NCBI RefSeq assembly: GCF_900496995.4
Contig: NC_044008.1
Coordinates: 7,573,276-7,637,275, forward strand
Length of the DNA stretch: 64,000 nucleotides
Source of the DNA: Aquila chrysaetos chrysaetos
Lineage: Eukaryota; Chordata; Aves; Accipitriformes; Accipitridae
Direction: 5' to 3'
The position numbers and the translations under genes were made by a program. Of the stretch, positions 34,568 to 44,897 are shown in pieces. Every line of letters starts with the position of its first letter. The first letter of the stretch is position 1. The notes under the pieces were generated by a model that was not told the origin of the DNA, searched no databases, and was given only the letters and a program-made list of their open reading frames with translations.

Positions 34568-37500
34568 TACAGTGCGCAAAAAAACCACTCCCTGGGTTTG
34601 TATGGTGTCATATCTCTGAGGAAGGGGATGAGCTGCTTGCTCAACATCTTCATTTGTCCAAAAGCTTGGTGCTGAATCACGAAGAGCAATTGGTTTGTGG
34701 TCCGTAACTGGCTGCCACACAGTTTTCTCATTCAGACCAACAGGAGTTTCTGACCTGGAGTCCACAAAACCAGCATGAAATTCCACCCCGGTATCAGCCT
34801 TCAGCCAGCACACTGAAAGCTTCAGGCTCTTCCCAGTTCCTGTCTCTGGCCAATGGAAAGGAGATTTGTGCAGAAATTAAACTGTCAAAGGTGGGGTAAT
34901 GATTTATCTTCACAAATGCCCCCAGGACTGATACATAGGAAAAGTATACGCCTCCTTGGCAGCCAAGGAATGAAAGCAATACTCTCAATTCATCCATGTA
35001 TGCAAAAATAGGATGAAGAAACCATGGCCCTTTGCTTTGCTTAAGCCCCTTAAACAAGGAGTGGGGGATATTGATGTATTGGATTTTATGCGCCTCAGTC
35101 TATTTTTGGTGCTACTTTTCTCATACCAGCGATGGCTCCAGCCCAGCAGAAGCAGGCAGGAGGGGAGCTATCCGCTGGGGCAAGCCGCCGCGTGAGCGCA
35201 CAGTCCCAGCTCCGTGCCAGAGCAGCCTGCGGGGTCTCTGGTCCGTACTGATGCGTCTGGACCAATACCTGGGAGCGAGAGCGGAGGCAGAGACCCACGA
35301 GAGACGGCTCAGGCGTGACCTGACAAGCCCATCCAAGTCTACGCTGTCACTGAAACTGTCCCAATTTTGGGAACATGATACGAAGACCTCCAACCTTACA
35401 ACGAAGCAGCCCAACTGCCTGCCAGGCAGTGTTAGCAAGAGAGCAGCCAGCAGGTCGAGGGATGCGAGTCTGCCCTAACACTACCAGTAGGTATAAGGCA
35501 TTAAATGGGATTAACATTACAGAAACCTCCGCTGCCACCATTAGCATCGCGAGTGAATCAAGACAGTGGTGTTGCTGAAGCTGCTGTGTCCCCTAAATCG
35601 TTAAGCAAAACCACACTGGAAATATAATGCTGACAGTGTATTCTCACAGCCATTATAAGATTTGCAGAATAGTAAACTGATAAATTGGCCCTTTCCCCAG
35701 CCAGGAAATGTTCTCCTGTCTGCAAAGTTGTTTCTCCAGCTACAAAATTCCCTGTGTATATATGAAAATGGGCAGGAAGATATCCAGCTTCTCTCATAAT
35801 AACCTCCTACAAAATCAGGCTTGGTTTTTAGATACGTTAACCATCCTGCCTCTCCTCAGCCCTCGGCTACTGCTGAAAAGTTAATTTAGAGCACCTCGCC
35901 CTGCTGCTACAAATTATCTTTCCTTGGATTTTACGAACACTTTGAGGAAAAATTAAACCCTTAGCGTTTTCTCCCTCTGCACTAACCAGTTCAGGTTTAT
36001 TAACTCTCAAGTAAAAATCAGCTTAATGAAAACTTAATATCCTTTCACAATAAATACACTACTAAAGGACCTTCCTTTTTGCCTGTAGGTTTTTAATGGC
36101 AGAGCCCGTGCAGTGGTCTCTTGGGCCATCATGTCCAGGTCCCCTGGCAAGTTGGACTCACCCAGCTATTTCACATCATTTTATTTTTCCCAACCCGCTT
36201 GCTGCCTGGCTTTTCCCTCCCACAATTAAGTATGTGTGGGACAAGAGTACAGGCAAAACGTTTCTCCTGTTCTTTTATTCTCATTTCCCGTGCAAAGCCA
36301 TGTTGCAGATCCTGTTTCATTTTGCCCTGAAAAACATCCCTGCGATGCCCACACGGAAGAGCCTCAAGGTGCAACTGGGGTCCTCTGCTGCTGGCTGAAA
36401 AAACAGCCTGAGCAATCAGTGCCCTTTTCTACTTATACGACTAACAGTGACTCAAAAATTGCAAAATAACCTTTGTCCATGGTCCGTTAGACAAAACCTC
36501 AAAACCTGACTTTTAGAATGAGAGGCAAATGCAGAGGAAAGGAAATCGCTAGTGTCTCTGGGGACGTGGCTTCTCCAGGATGATTATTTTTACTGTTAAG
36601 TTTGCACCTTGCTGTTAGATTTTTTCCAGACTTTCCTACCTGCCCTGGTGTTTGCTTATGCCTTTTGTTGGCTGCCTGACAGCTCTCAGCACAGGCAGCC
36701 GGACTTGCTGCTGTACCAACGTGTCACGCGGCTTCCTCGCCAGCACAGCTGCTTATATGGTATTTTTCTGTTCTGTCTTCACAGACTTAAAGCCAAGAAA
36801 GGAGTAGCTCTGGTTTCGGGCTACTCACACCGCTTGCACAGACAAGGAGCAGGGGAGTAATCAGAGCAAGGAGAGGGGGACGTTTTGTACAGGAAAAGGT
36901 AATTGCTCCCTCTTTCTCCCCACAGCAGCTAAGGACTGGAGAACAGACACGTCCGGGCTGGTTATCCAGGCACGATAGGGGCTGGGAAAGGCACAGGGGA
37001 CAGGATACATGCGCAAACATGAAAATACGCGACGGTGGTGCAGGCTGCCGTCCCAACAGGGAGTACTCACCAGGCGAGCGCCTGTGTTGTAACCCTGGAT
37101 AACTCAGCACGTGTTGGCCGCGCTGATTTTGGGAGAGGACACGTGACGCTGAACATGACCGAGCATAAAATTAACAGATTCCTTCTTCCCTTGCAGAGCT
37201 GGAGTAAATAGGGCGGCTTAGAGGAGGTCAGGGGCTGGATAGGAGCTCGTCATGGGCAAATCATGGCACCTGGTGCTCCTGTATCTGAGCCCATCCTGCA
37301 CACCAGCAGCATGGCACGTGCTATGGGAAGTAATTACATGGGGTCTTAATTACCTTACTAAATTAAGGCCTCGGTTACTTGCTAGCACATACTAAGACTT
37401 GGATGCCCTGTGTGTTAAACCCACCTAATGCTGTAGTCTGGTTTCATTCAGGCCTATGGAGATCCTGGTGGTAACGTACTTGAACACCCTGGTTAGATTT

Positions 37501-40500
37501 GGTGAGTTATGTAAATCCCTCCCAAAAAATGGTGCCCTTTCATCCCTGAAACTGCTGCTCCACTCCTAAGAGAAGGATGCAGTTGAATGTAGGGTCTCTT
37601 AGCCTAGAAGTTACTTGGGAACAGCAGCAATAAATGCTTTCTTGTGTTCTTTTTTGCTGTTGCTGCTTTTGACAAGTCCTTTTGGGGGACGAAAGCTCCT
37701 TTCCAGCTCTCAGCCTGGAAAGGAGATTTCTTGGAAAAGTTAGGCTGAATTTTTTCCTTTACTTTTTTGATTATGAATGGAATAACATTTTGAGAAAAAT
37801 CCTTTTTCATGCAGCAAAAGAAACAATTGCTCAAGACCAAAGCTGAACATCCGGAAAGTTCTCAAGCCAAACCCCAAGGTGTGAGAAGGCATATACTTTT
37901 TGTTAATAAAGTTGGCCAGCAGCAGCTTTGTCAGTACAAAGTGCTGAAAATCATTAATGGACCTCATCACATCAATGAAACTGGCTTGAAGAATTGTAAG
38001 GGCTAAAACTACAATGAAATGGAATTTTTCTTCATCTCCCTTTTGTGGTTTTGAAGCTTGCGGATCCCTTTTTCCACTTTTTTTTGGTGGGGGTCCTATT
38101 TTTTCAAGCTTCAGTATTTAGAAACACTGGGGGTGGAAAGATTTTTTTGCTTCCCATTTTCCTCTAATTCCTGAAATCCTCATGTGTACCAGAGAATTTC
38201 TGGAATTGAATTTTTAAGAAAAAAAAAGGCCATACCGCAGACACAGCCAACCATGTAATCAAAATCACAAGAGGGGTCAATGGGGTCAATACACTTAGGA
38301 CCACTTGTGAATTAAAGTAATCATCGAGGCCAAAAATGCAGCCAAGGCCTATGGACATACGTGGACCTGGCAAAACCTCTGCCCTCCGGCCCAAATTGGC
38401 CCGTGGGAAGCGTTGGAGGAATGAAAACTGTGCTGTGGTCTGCTCTGGTCACCCTCCGCTAGCCCTTGGCTTCGCCAGTGATCCTGCAGGTAGAAAGGGA
38501 CCACAGATCTCTGGGGCTGCAGATGTGGGGCGAGCCAGGGCAGGGGGGCACCAGCTGCAACGGGAGCGGCCGTGACCCCCCGCTTCGGTGGAGAACTGGG
38601 GCTTTGACTTTAAGTGCGTGTGTCCCTGCGGGCATCTGGGTGTCTGTCGCTCCCGGTAGAAAGGCAGCTTTGGTGTTCTGGAGACACGCAAATTTAGTGA
38701 GTCTTGAAACAATAGAGGAGGCAAAATATAGAATGGAAAGACTTAATTCTTTTTTTATTTAAAAAAAAAAAAGAAGATAATGCTTTGAGACCAAATGCAT
38801 GAGAGAGAAAGATAAAGAAAGGGAGAATGACAGAAAGAGAAAGGAAAAAAGAAAGAGAGAATGAATGAAAGGAAGGAAGAAAGAGAGAGAAAGGATAAAG
38901 AAAGAAAAAGGTAGATGATAAAAATGAAGATAAAGATGGAGTGATAGGAAAGAGAAAAAAGGAAGGGGAAGGGGAAAGGGAAAGAGGAAAAGGAAGAGAA
39001 AGGAAGGACTGCATGCATTGGGGAAAAGGTGGTCTAAAAATGACATGAACAACACTTTAGCTGATGTGTAAATCAGGACATTACTTTGATGGGAAAACCT
39101 TCCTCAAAATTGTGTTGTGGAAAATGTCTCTCCAGCTCAAGTCACTGACAGCACCCCTGACGAGCGAGCACTTCAGGGCCAGAGGATGCTGAGGGAAGGC
39201 ACGTGTCCTGCAGAGCATCACCCTGAGCCCCGGCACGAGGGGAGCTGGGCAGGGCTGCAGAGGGGAGATCCACCCACTGCCTTGGAGGAGAAAATACCAT
39301 CTGCCCGAAAAAAATCTTCCTTAGCTCTATGTTCCCCTCACTTGACCGCTTTGAACTGTGATCCGGAGGGCAAACTCCCAACAGGAGGATGCAGCAGTGA
39401 TAAAATCAGGGCCAGGTCTGTACCACGTCCCTGATGCTCAGGTCCTGAATTTTCCTGCTCACTCTCACACAGCACAACGGGGCAAAGCAGTGGGGGGAAG
39501 ACCAGGCCACCAAACTGTGGACGTGTTAAGTTTTGTAACTTCACTCACAGCCCTGAAACCATGAACACCCCCCGATGGCGCAGGTGGCCAGATGTTTGCA
39601 AGGACACGATGGGCTTGAAACCTTCTAGTTCAATGCAGGTTGCCTCACACCCCATGGACAAGTTGTCTAGCTGCTCCACGTGCATGCAGGTAAACTGATT
39701 GCATGAAACCTTGCTTCGTGCCTGTTGCTCAACAAAAGTCCTTATTAAAAATAAATAAAACCTTTCCATAAATAGCACGCATGCTGTTTTTCCTTATACA
39801 ACAAGCATGTCCTTAGGCTTTCAGATGCAGCTTGTTTTATATTTAACACAATAAATCCTTAGGACAGTTGGCTTTTAACCATAGACACAGCATAACTCAT
39901 CTACTGCTGCACCGATACCCTGATTTCTGAAAATTTGGCTGTAACAGCGTAGAAGCCAGGACACGGGCTGGGACCAGGACGGTCATGCAGTGATGAGATG
40001 AACAGATACTGGCAGGTGGTTTGCCCAAAGCTGTCTCCAAAATTATTTTGGTATTGCCATATATGTGAGCAAAGGCTGTAATAAAGAGCCATGAAGTGTC
40101 TGCTAGGATTTAAAAGTAGAAAAAATGGCCATAGCTCACAACAAGAAGATTGACTTTAATGTTAGCAAAAAGACTTGTAACTGCACTGAAATATGGTGCC
40201 AAGAAAGCACCTACCAGCTCCCGGGACTCATTAACATGTCCTGATGATTTTTGGAGAAAGTAATGGTGGTAAAGCCAAACTCCCACTGGGCTAGAAGCCT
40301 TCAGGAGAAGGTGTCCAGCCCCGCCACACCAAAACTACACCCCAGCATCCCAGAGCATCGAGCTGAACTGCAGCAGGATTTCCTGGAATAAAGAGCCATC
40401 CCTGAACTGCTCCCCAGTCCTGCAAACCACACCAGGAGGGCTCAGCGCCAGGAGCACCGGGATCGCTCGCAGCTTCCCTGCCCTGCACCCAGTCGCCCAA

Positions 40501-40620
40501 ACATCCTGCAAGACAGGCAGGGCACAGGCAGTTGTTATTTGCTTTTGGGGTGACTCTTGGCAGCAGCATCCTGCCGTTTTTCTCAGACCAAACACCTACC
40601 CTTCCAGGGCTCACCACTTT
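34568..40620. other. Intergenic region between MCM10 and the PHYH tandem
   Basis: No gene recognised. In mammals the - strand gene UCMA lies here. Its tyrosine- and glutamate-rich C-terminal coding sequence was looked for on both strands and not found. The region contains a CpG-richer patch at about 38380-38660, a long polypurine tract and unremarkable unique sequence. Confidence 0.5.
38757..39008 (+). repeat. Polypurine (GA-rich) tract
   Basis: About 250 bases almost free of pyrimidines on the + strand, built from imperfect GAAA, GAGA, GGAA and AAAGG units, preceded by an A run. The long open frames opposite it (Phe-, Leu- and Ser-rich) are composition artefacts. Confidence 0.85.
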
Positions 40621-41265
40621 GGTTGTTCAACCACACACCCATCGGCAGAAATTTCTGAATCACAGAAATAATACAACACAGCCACCAAACACGGTTTTGC
40701 TCTAATTTAATCTTTATTTCAAAAAAAAAAAAAAAAAATCCACATCTTCATCAGCTGTACATGACTTCCCATGTCAGCTCATACTGAAACTTGCATGAAA
40801 CTCTGATGCGCTGTGTTTATTTTGCACGGGAAAAGGATGTTGGAAACCTTAAAAACATAATCGTGCACAGAATCTTATATTAATAATATTAATTTCATCT
40901 AACCGTAATAATTATTACAATCCTATTAAGATTATTAATAACCTTACATTAATAGAGCATCAGCCCAAATGCATATCAGGAAAGAGACCAGAAAAAAATA
41001 TTAAAGAAGCAAAGCACATCTCCCTTCGTCATTTTTCTTTGATTACCTAAAATAACTGCAGCAAATCTGGTTTTGTAGGTCAGGTTTTCTTTGAAGTACA
41101 TCAGCTGTTCAACCTCAATGCAACTATTTTGTATTAGCATAAAATGATTTTGTAATGCAGTATTTGGGCATGTTTCTTACATGGAGGGCAAAAAGCACAT
41201 AAATCTGGCTACTCAGAAGCTGATGCTCAGGCACATGTTTTCCATCCTGGTCTTCAGAGGCCACT

Positions 41266-41319
41266 TTAAAGATTAATTCTTTTTCCTTGCACGACCTTTG
41301 CTCGCTTCTTCCAAACACC
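41266..41319 (-). pseudogene. PHYH-like duplicate, exon 9
   Basis: After a T-rich tract and GCAG, reads GVWKKRAKVVQGKRINL and TAA, against DVWKFRARLVQGERINL in the intact copy. Same length, open, five changes in 17 residues. Confidence 0.88.
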
Positions 41320-41930
41320 CTGCATTAAAAAAAAAAAAAAAAAAAATCCCACAAAAAAATGAAACAAAGAAATACCTGGAAGCCACCATCTTTGGACACA
41401 GTGTTTCCTGCTTATTCCTGGCATGAGCTTATCTGTTTGGCCACACATTCATAAAAATACCCATTAACTTGTTAATTGTGTCTTCAAAGTCTCCCACAGA
41501 AAAGCACAGAAACGCTAAATGAAATAAAAAGCTACAAATCCCAAAAGGCTCATTGGATTGATGTGGTATGCAGAGAAGACACCACAGGTAGGTACTCTAT
41601 AAACTATGCCCTCCTATTCTTGCAAATTGAGTTATGGTCACCTAACCAGCTCCTGGCGTACGTTTGCCCAACTGGGTTGATTTGCACTGAAAGATACCAA
41701 GGTGAGTGGATGAAATCAATTTTGGTAGCTCAGAGGTGGGAACGGTGATGAGCAGAGCTAGAGGAGGAACTTGCAGAGCTCCGCTGTTGCTTTCCAGAGA
41801 CGTGAAGGGGCTGCCTGGAGAGCAAGGGCACCTCTCCAGCACAGGCAGCCAGGCAGCAAAAAGCAGCCTTATCAGCAAAAAGGCCCAAAATGCTTGCTAG
41901 TTACAAGACAAGGTCATGATTTAAGATTAC

Positions 41931-42066
41931 CGCAAGGTCTGAAGCAGAAGTCACTTTATATTTTGCATGTCCAAATTCGAATCACTTCTTTCTCCAGTTG
42001 CTTTTGGATCGTGTTCTTAACGTCAATGTAGTAGCACTCAGAGCTGGCAAAGTGACAGCTTATACT
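41931..42066 (-). pseudogene. PHYH-like duplicate, exon 8 (frame disrupted)
   Basis: The first 19 codons are identical in protein to the intact copy ([19 protein letters not shown]). A net one-base insertion then shifts the frame, and TAA follows after codon 36. The low end is a guess at a GTAATC donor. Confidence 0.85.
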
Positions 42067-42385
42067 CTGCGTGAGGAAACTGGGCATCACTCGCTACCAC
42101 ATTGATTACAAATGGCTGGTGGAAAAAAGCTCATGCATCCCGGATCGTGGACACACATGACCTAAAGCAATACTTCAGCTCCTTGAGCTCAGATTACCAG
42201 CAAGCAGAGTGGCAATCGGAGAAGTCAGGCCAGAGCAGATCTCTGTGTTCATAAGGATTCTTACTCTGCACCCAGAGAGTCGCATCAACCCACTTACTTT
42301 GTAATCAGTTCTTAGTTAAGAAGACTTTGATGGTGTTTAGCAGCTAAAAAAATACTGACAGCTTTATCTACAGGTGGTTTCCTAC

Positions 42386-42535
42386 CTTTTGGAAACCTGA
42401 TGTCTTGTTTATCCCGGAGCCATGAATGAGCAGGGGATGGAAGAACACCGTGTCTCCTTTCTCCATGACAAGGTGAGCCCTGGGACTCTTCTCATCATAG
42501 TCCAGCAGCCCATGGAAAAATTTGATCGGCGGACC
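42386..42535 (-). pseudogene. PHYH-like duplicate, exon 7
   Basis: Fifty open codons with intact splice sites. Keeps [17 protein letters not shown] with the third iron ligand His. The codon for the 2-oxoglutarate-binding Arg is CAA instead of CGA, giving GFQK. Confidence 0.92.
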
Positions 42536-43743
42536 CTACAAACCAAGGAAGAGTTGAAATAATTCAGTAAAATTGGAACACCACCGGTTTCTTGGTGTAG
42601 GAGAAGAAGAGATGCAAAGGAGGTGACTGATTTTCTTTCTTGAAGCTGCAGGCAAAGCACCGTCTCTAAGCATGCTCTCTGCTGGCGCTCAATTCTGAGG
42701 CCAAATGAGTTTAAATTTCACTCTATGGCCACAGTAAGAGCCCAGACATGGTTCTTGGGTCCATAGCTGCTCTGTGGAGTTGTTGGGAAATGCATGAACA
42801 AACTGAGTGTTTTAATAACTCAACGTACTCTGCCCATGCAGAAGCTGGACACCTCAGGAGAGGAAACAGCTCGGGTTTCAACTCTGCTGAACTGCAAAAG
42901 CTTATGAAGAGTCAAATCAACTTTGAAAAAACTGTAATGTAGTTAATTAAATTTCCTTTTCCCCCCCATTTCTCTTGTATGAAGTAAGACTTTGATCTGC
43001 AGCACTAGAAGCCAACACCAGAATTCAAAATCCTTCCTTTGGCTCCTATTCAAGTGTCTTCATATAAAAGCGCTGAGCATGCAACCACTGTCAGCAAGGT
43101 CAGGAGTCAGCCTAAATTTGACATTTCTGAACTGTTAGTCTGCAAAATAGCACACAAACTCTAAGCAAAGCATCTTTTCTGCATTTATTGTCTTTTACCA
43201 AGCTCCAGGAAGCACTTGCTTTCAACACATGTGAAATGTCAAGCCTAAAAAAATAAGTGTCTTAAACAGTGGGGCTTCAGGCAAGTGCAGACGGCTGGAT
43301 AAGCAGCTGGGTGTCTAATTTTTCCATGTTACTTTTTGAAACTTGAATGCTGCTTTTAAAAAAAAAAAAACAGTTGAGGGGCAGTTAACATGGTGCAAAG
43401 ATCTAAACTGCAGAAAGATATTAAATTAGATGGAAAGAGTGGTTCAGATGTAACATGCAGTTAGATATAACAACACTTCAATTTAGGAGGCACACACGTA
43501 TCTCCCAATGTGTGAATCCGAACATCTACAGCAAACCAAACGACAAGAAACATATCCCACCAAGCCAGGGCTAAACTAGAACGCACTATCACCACAATAA
43601 TTTCATATATTTTCAGAAATGCTTTTAATTCAATTCAATTCAAGCAACTTTTCTAAAAGGGTAAGTGCCGCTTCAGTTAAATACATGGTAACCCAGGCAT
43701 ACTAACAACTTCTGCATTTCCCTCTCCCTGGAGCTCTGCGTAC

Positions 43744-43825
43744 CAGGATCTGGAAGTTTATTTATCAGCATCATCTGCATGGCCATTATGTTCGGCCCTG
43801 CGAAGCATTCAGCATATTTTAGGAC
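43744..43825 (-). pseudogene. PHYH-like duplicate, exon 5
   Basis: Same length and splice phase as the intact exon. Reads [20 protein letters not shown] and NKLPDPG. Open, with several substitutions. Confidence 0.9.
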
Positions 43826-44461
43826 CTACAAAGGAAAAAGCAATACAAGAAATATTTGTGGTTTATGCTGCAGTAATATATAGCAAGTAAAACAAAAGCT
43901 AGGCAGATCTATACTGTAAATTAATTGTTGATTGGGTTGTTCATGAGGGTGGACCTATTATCAGCAGTTTTACCCAAAATAAAAAAATGAGCACAAACAA
44001 ACCACCAGCACTTTCTCTGCTGCAGTATATGCCAAGGCCTTGCTGAAGATGGATGACTGCCAGGGCAACAGCTCAAGAGCTCCACGAAATCTCATATGCC
44101 CACCTCTGATTCTCCTACACAACCTGACTTTTGTAGTACTCCAGGATCCAGGACAAGCCAATACATGAGGAACTGTATCTACACATGACACACATTAATA
44201 TACTTTCTTTTCTTATGAAAATTGATGGGAATCTGCTGCTGATAACTGCCCCAACATGAACACAAAATACAAATCCATCTGATGTTGGATGGAGCATGTA
44301 TTAAAGTAGGCCTGTACAGAACAGAGCATCACATAACCTTCCAGAAGGGTCAGTTTGGCCTGCCCAGCTTGGACATTGCCTCCACCTTGGCATTAAAACA
44401 CGTATATGTTCACACATCTCTACTAGGTTCTCCCACCACCATCCCCCTATGGGCTTTTTAC

Positions 44462-44627
44462 CTCTGGCAGAGTATGGTATCTGAGCAACTCTTCATCTTC
44501 CCAGAAATCATGCACTTTATTAACTGTTTTTTCAGACCGAATGAGGTTGGGTCTGCAGATCTCGTCTCTCATTATCAGAACTCCCGGTGGATTCACCTCC
44601 TTGTTACAGATCCTCACAAACTCCTTC
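44462..44627 (-). pseudogene. PHYH-like duplicate, exon 4
   Basis: Same 166-base length and phase as the intact exon, open throughout. Reads KEFVRICNKEVNPPGVLIMR and VNKVHDFWEDEELLRYHTLP. The middle is heavily changed. Confidence 0.9.
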
Positions 44628-44831
44628 CTGCAAAGCAGAGGGAACCAGAGAAGCCAGAGCACATTTGAGCCATGCTCGGCCAGATGACTCTCCCCAAAGA
44701 CACTACTGCTACAGAGGAAGGTATCCAGCAACTCCATGCACATCCATGCTGGGAAAGTCCAGCCTCCCAGAGCTCCCTCAGGATGCTGCTGCACACAGGA
44801 CCCCCCAGCACCTTGGGCAAGTGCCCCGTAC

Positions 44832-44857
44832 CTGAAGCGCTCAATGTCTTCGTCAGA
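44832..44857 (-). pseudogene. PHYH-like duplicate, truncated exon 3
   Basis: Only the last codons (SDEDIERFR) and the donor remain. Going upstream on the - strand, homology stops and a short junction and a 33-base homopolymer follow. Confidence 0.9.
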
Positions 44858-44858
44858 T

Positions 44859-44861
<3 letters not shown>

Positions 44862-44894
<33 letters not shown>
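44862..44894 (+). repeat. Poly(A) run at the duplication breakpoint
   Basis: Thirty-three consecutive A on the + strand, four bases from where PHYH exon 3 homology ends. The exact length may be an assembly estimate. Confidence 0.9.

Positions 44895-44897
<3 letters not shown>

Larger units (their letters stand above)
40622..44857 (-). repeat. PHYH tandem duplication, distal unit
   Basis: Direct-repeat counterpart of 46866-55670. Homology covers exons and introns: shared intron runs beside exons 7 and 8, the 3' flank around 40622-40740 against 46866-46970, and the intron 3 end. The unit is about half the size of its partner because of internal deletions. It ends inside exon 3. Confidence 0.85.
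41266..44857 (-). pseudogene. PHYH-like partial duplicate, decayed
   Basis: Remnants in the order and orientation of PHYH: a 3' scrap of exon 3 (44832-44857), exon 4 (44462-44627), exon 5 (43744-43825), exon 7 (42386-42535), exon 8 (about 41931-42066) and exon 9 (41266-41319). Exons 1, 2 and most of 3 are absent. Exon 6, which carries the HxD iron ligands, is deleted with flanking intron. Joining exon 5 to 7 breaks the frame. Exon 7 has Gln for the 2-oxoglutarate-binding Arg. Exon 8 carries a net one-base insertion and an in-frame TAA (41956-41958). Exon 4 shows many non-conservative changes. Exons 4, 5, 7 and 9 remain open, so decay is fairly recent or partly constrained. No active hydroxylase can come from it. 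A transcribed non-coding product remains possible. Confidence 0.9.

Noticed and set aside
38694-39055. Ser/Phe/Leu-rich - strand open frames
   Set aside because: They are translations of the polypurine tract.
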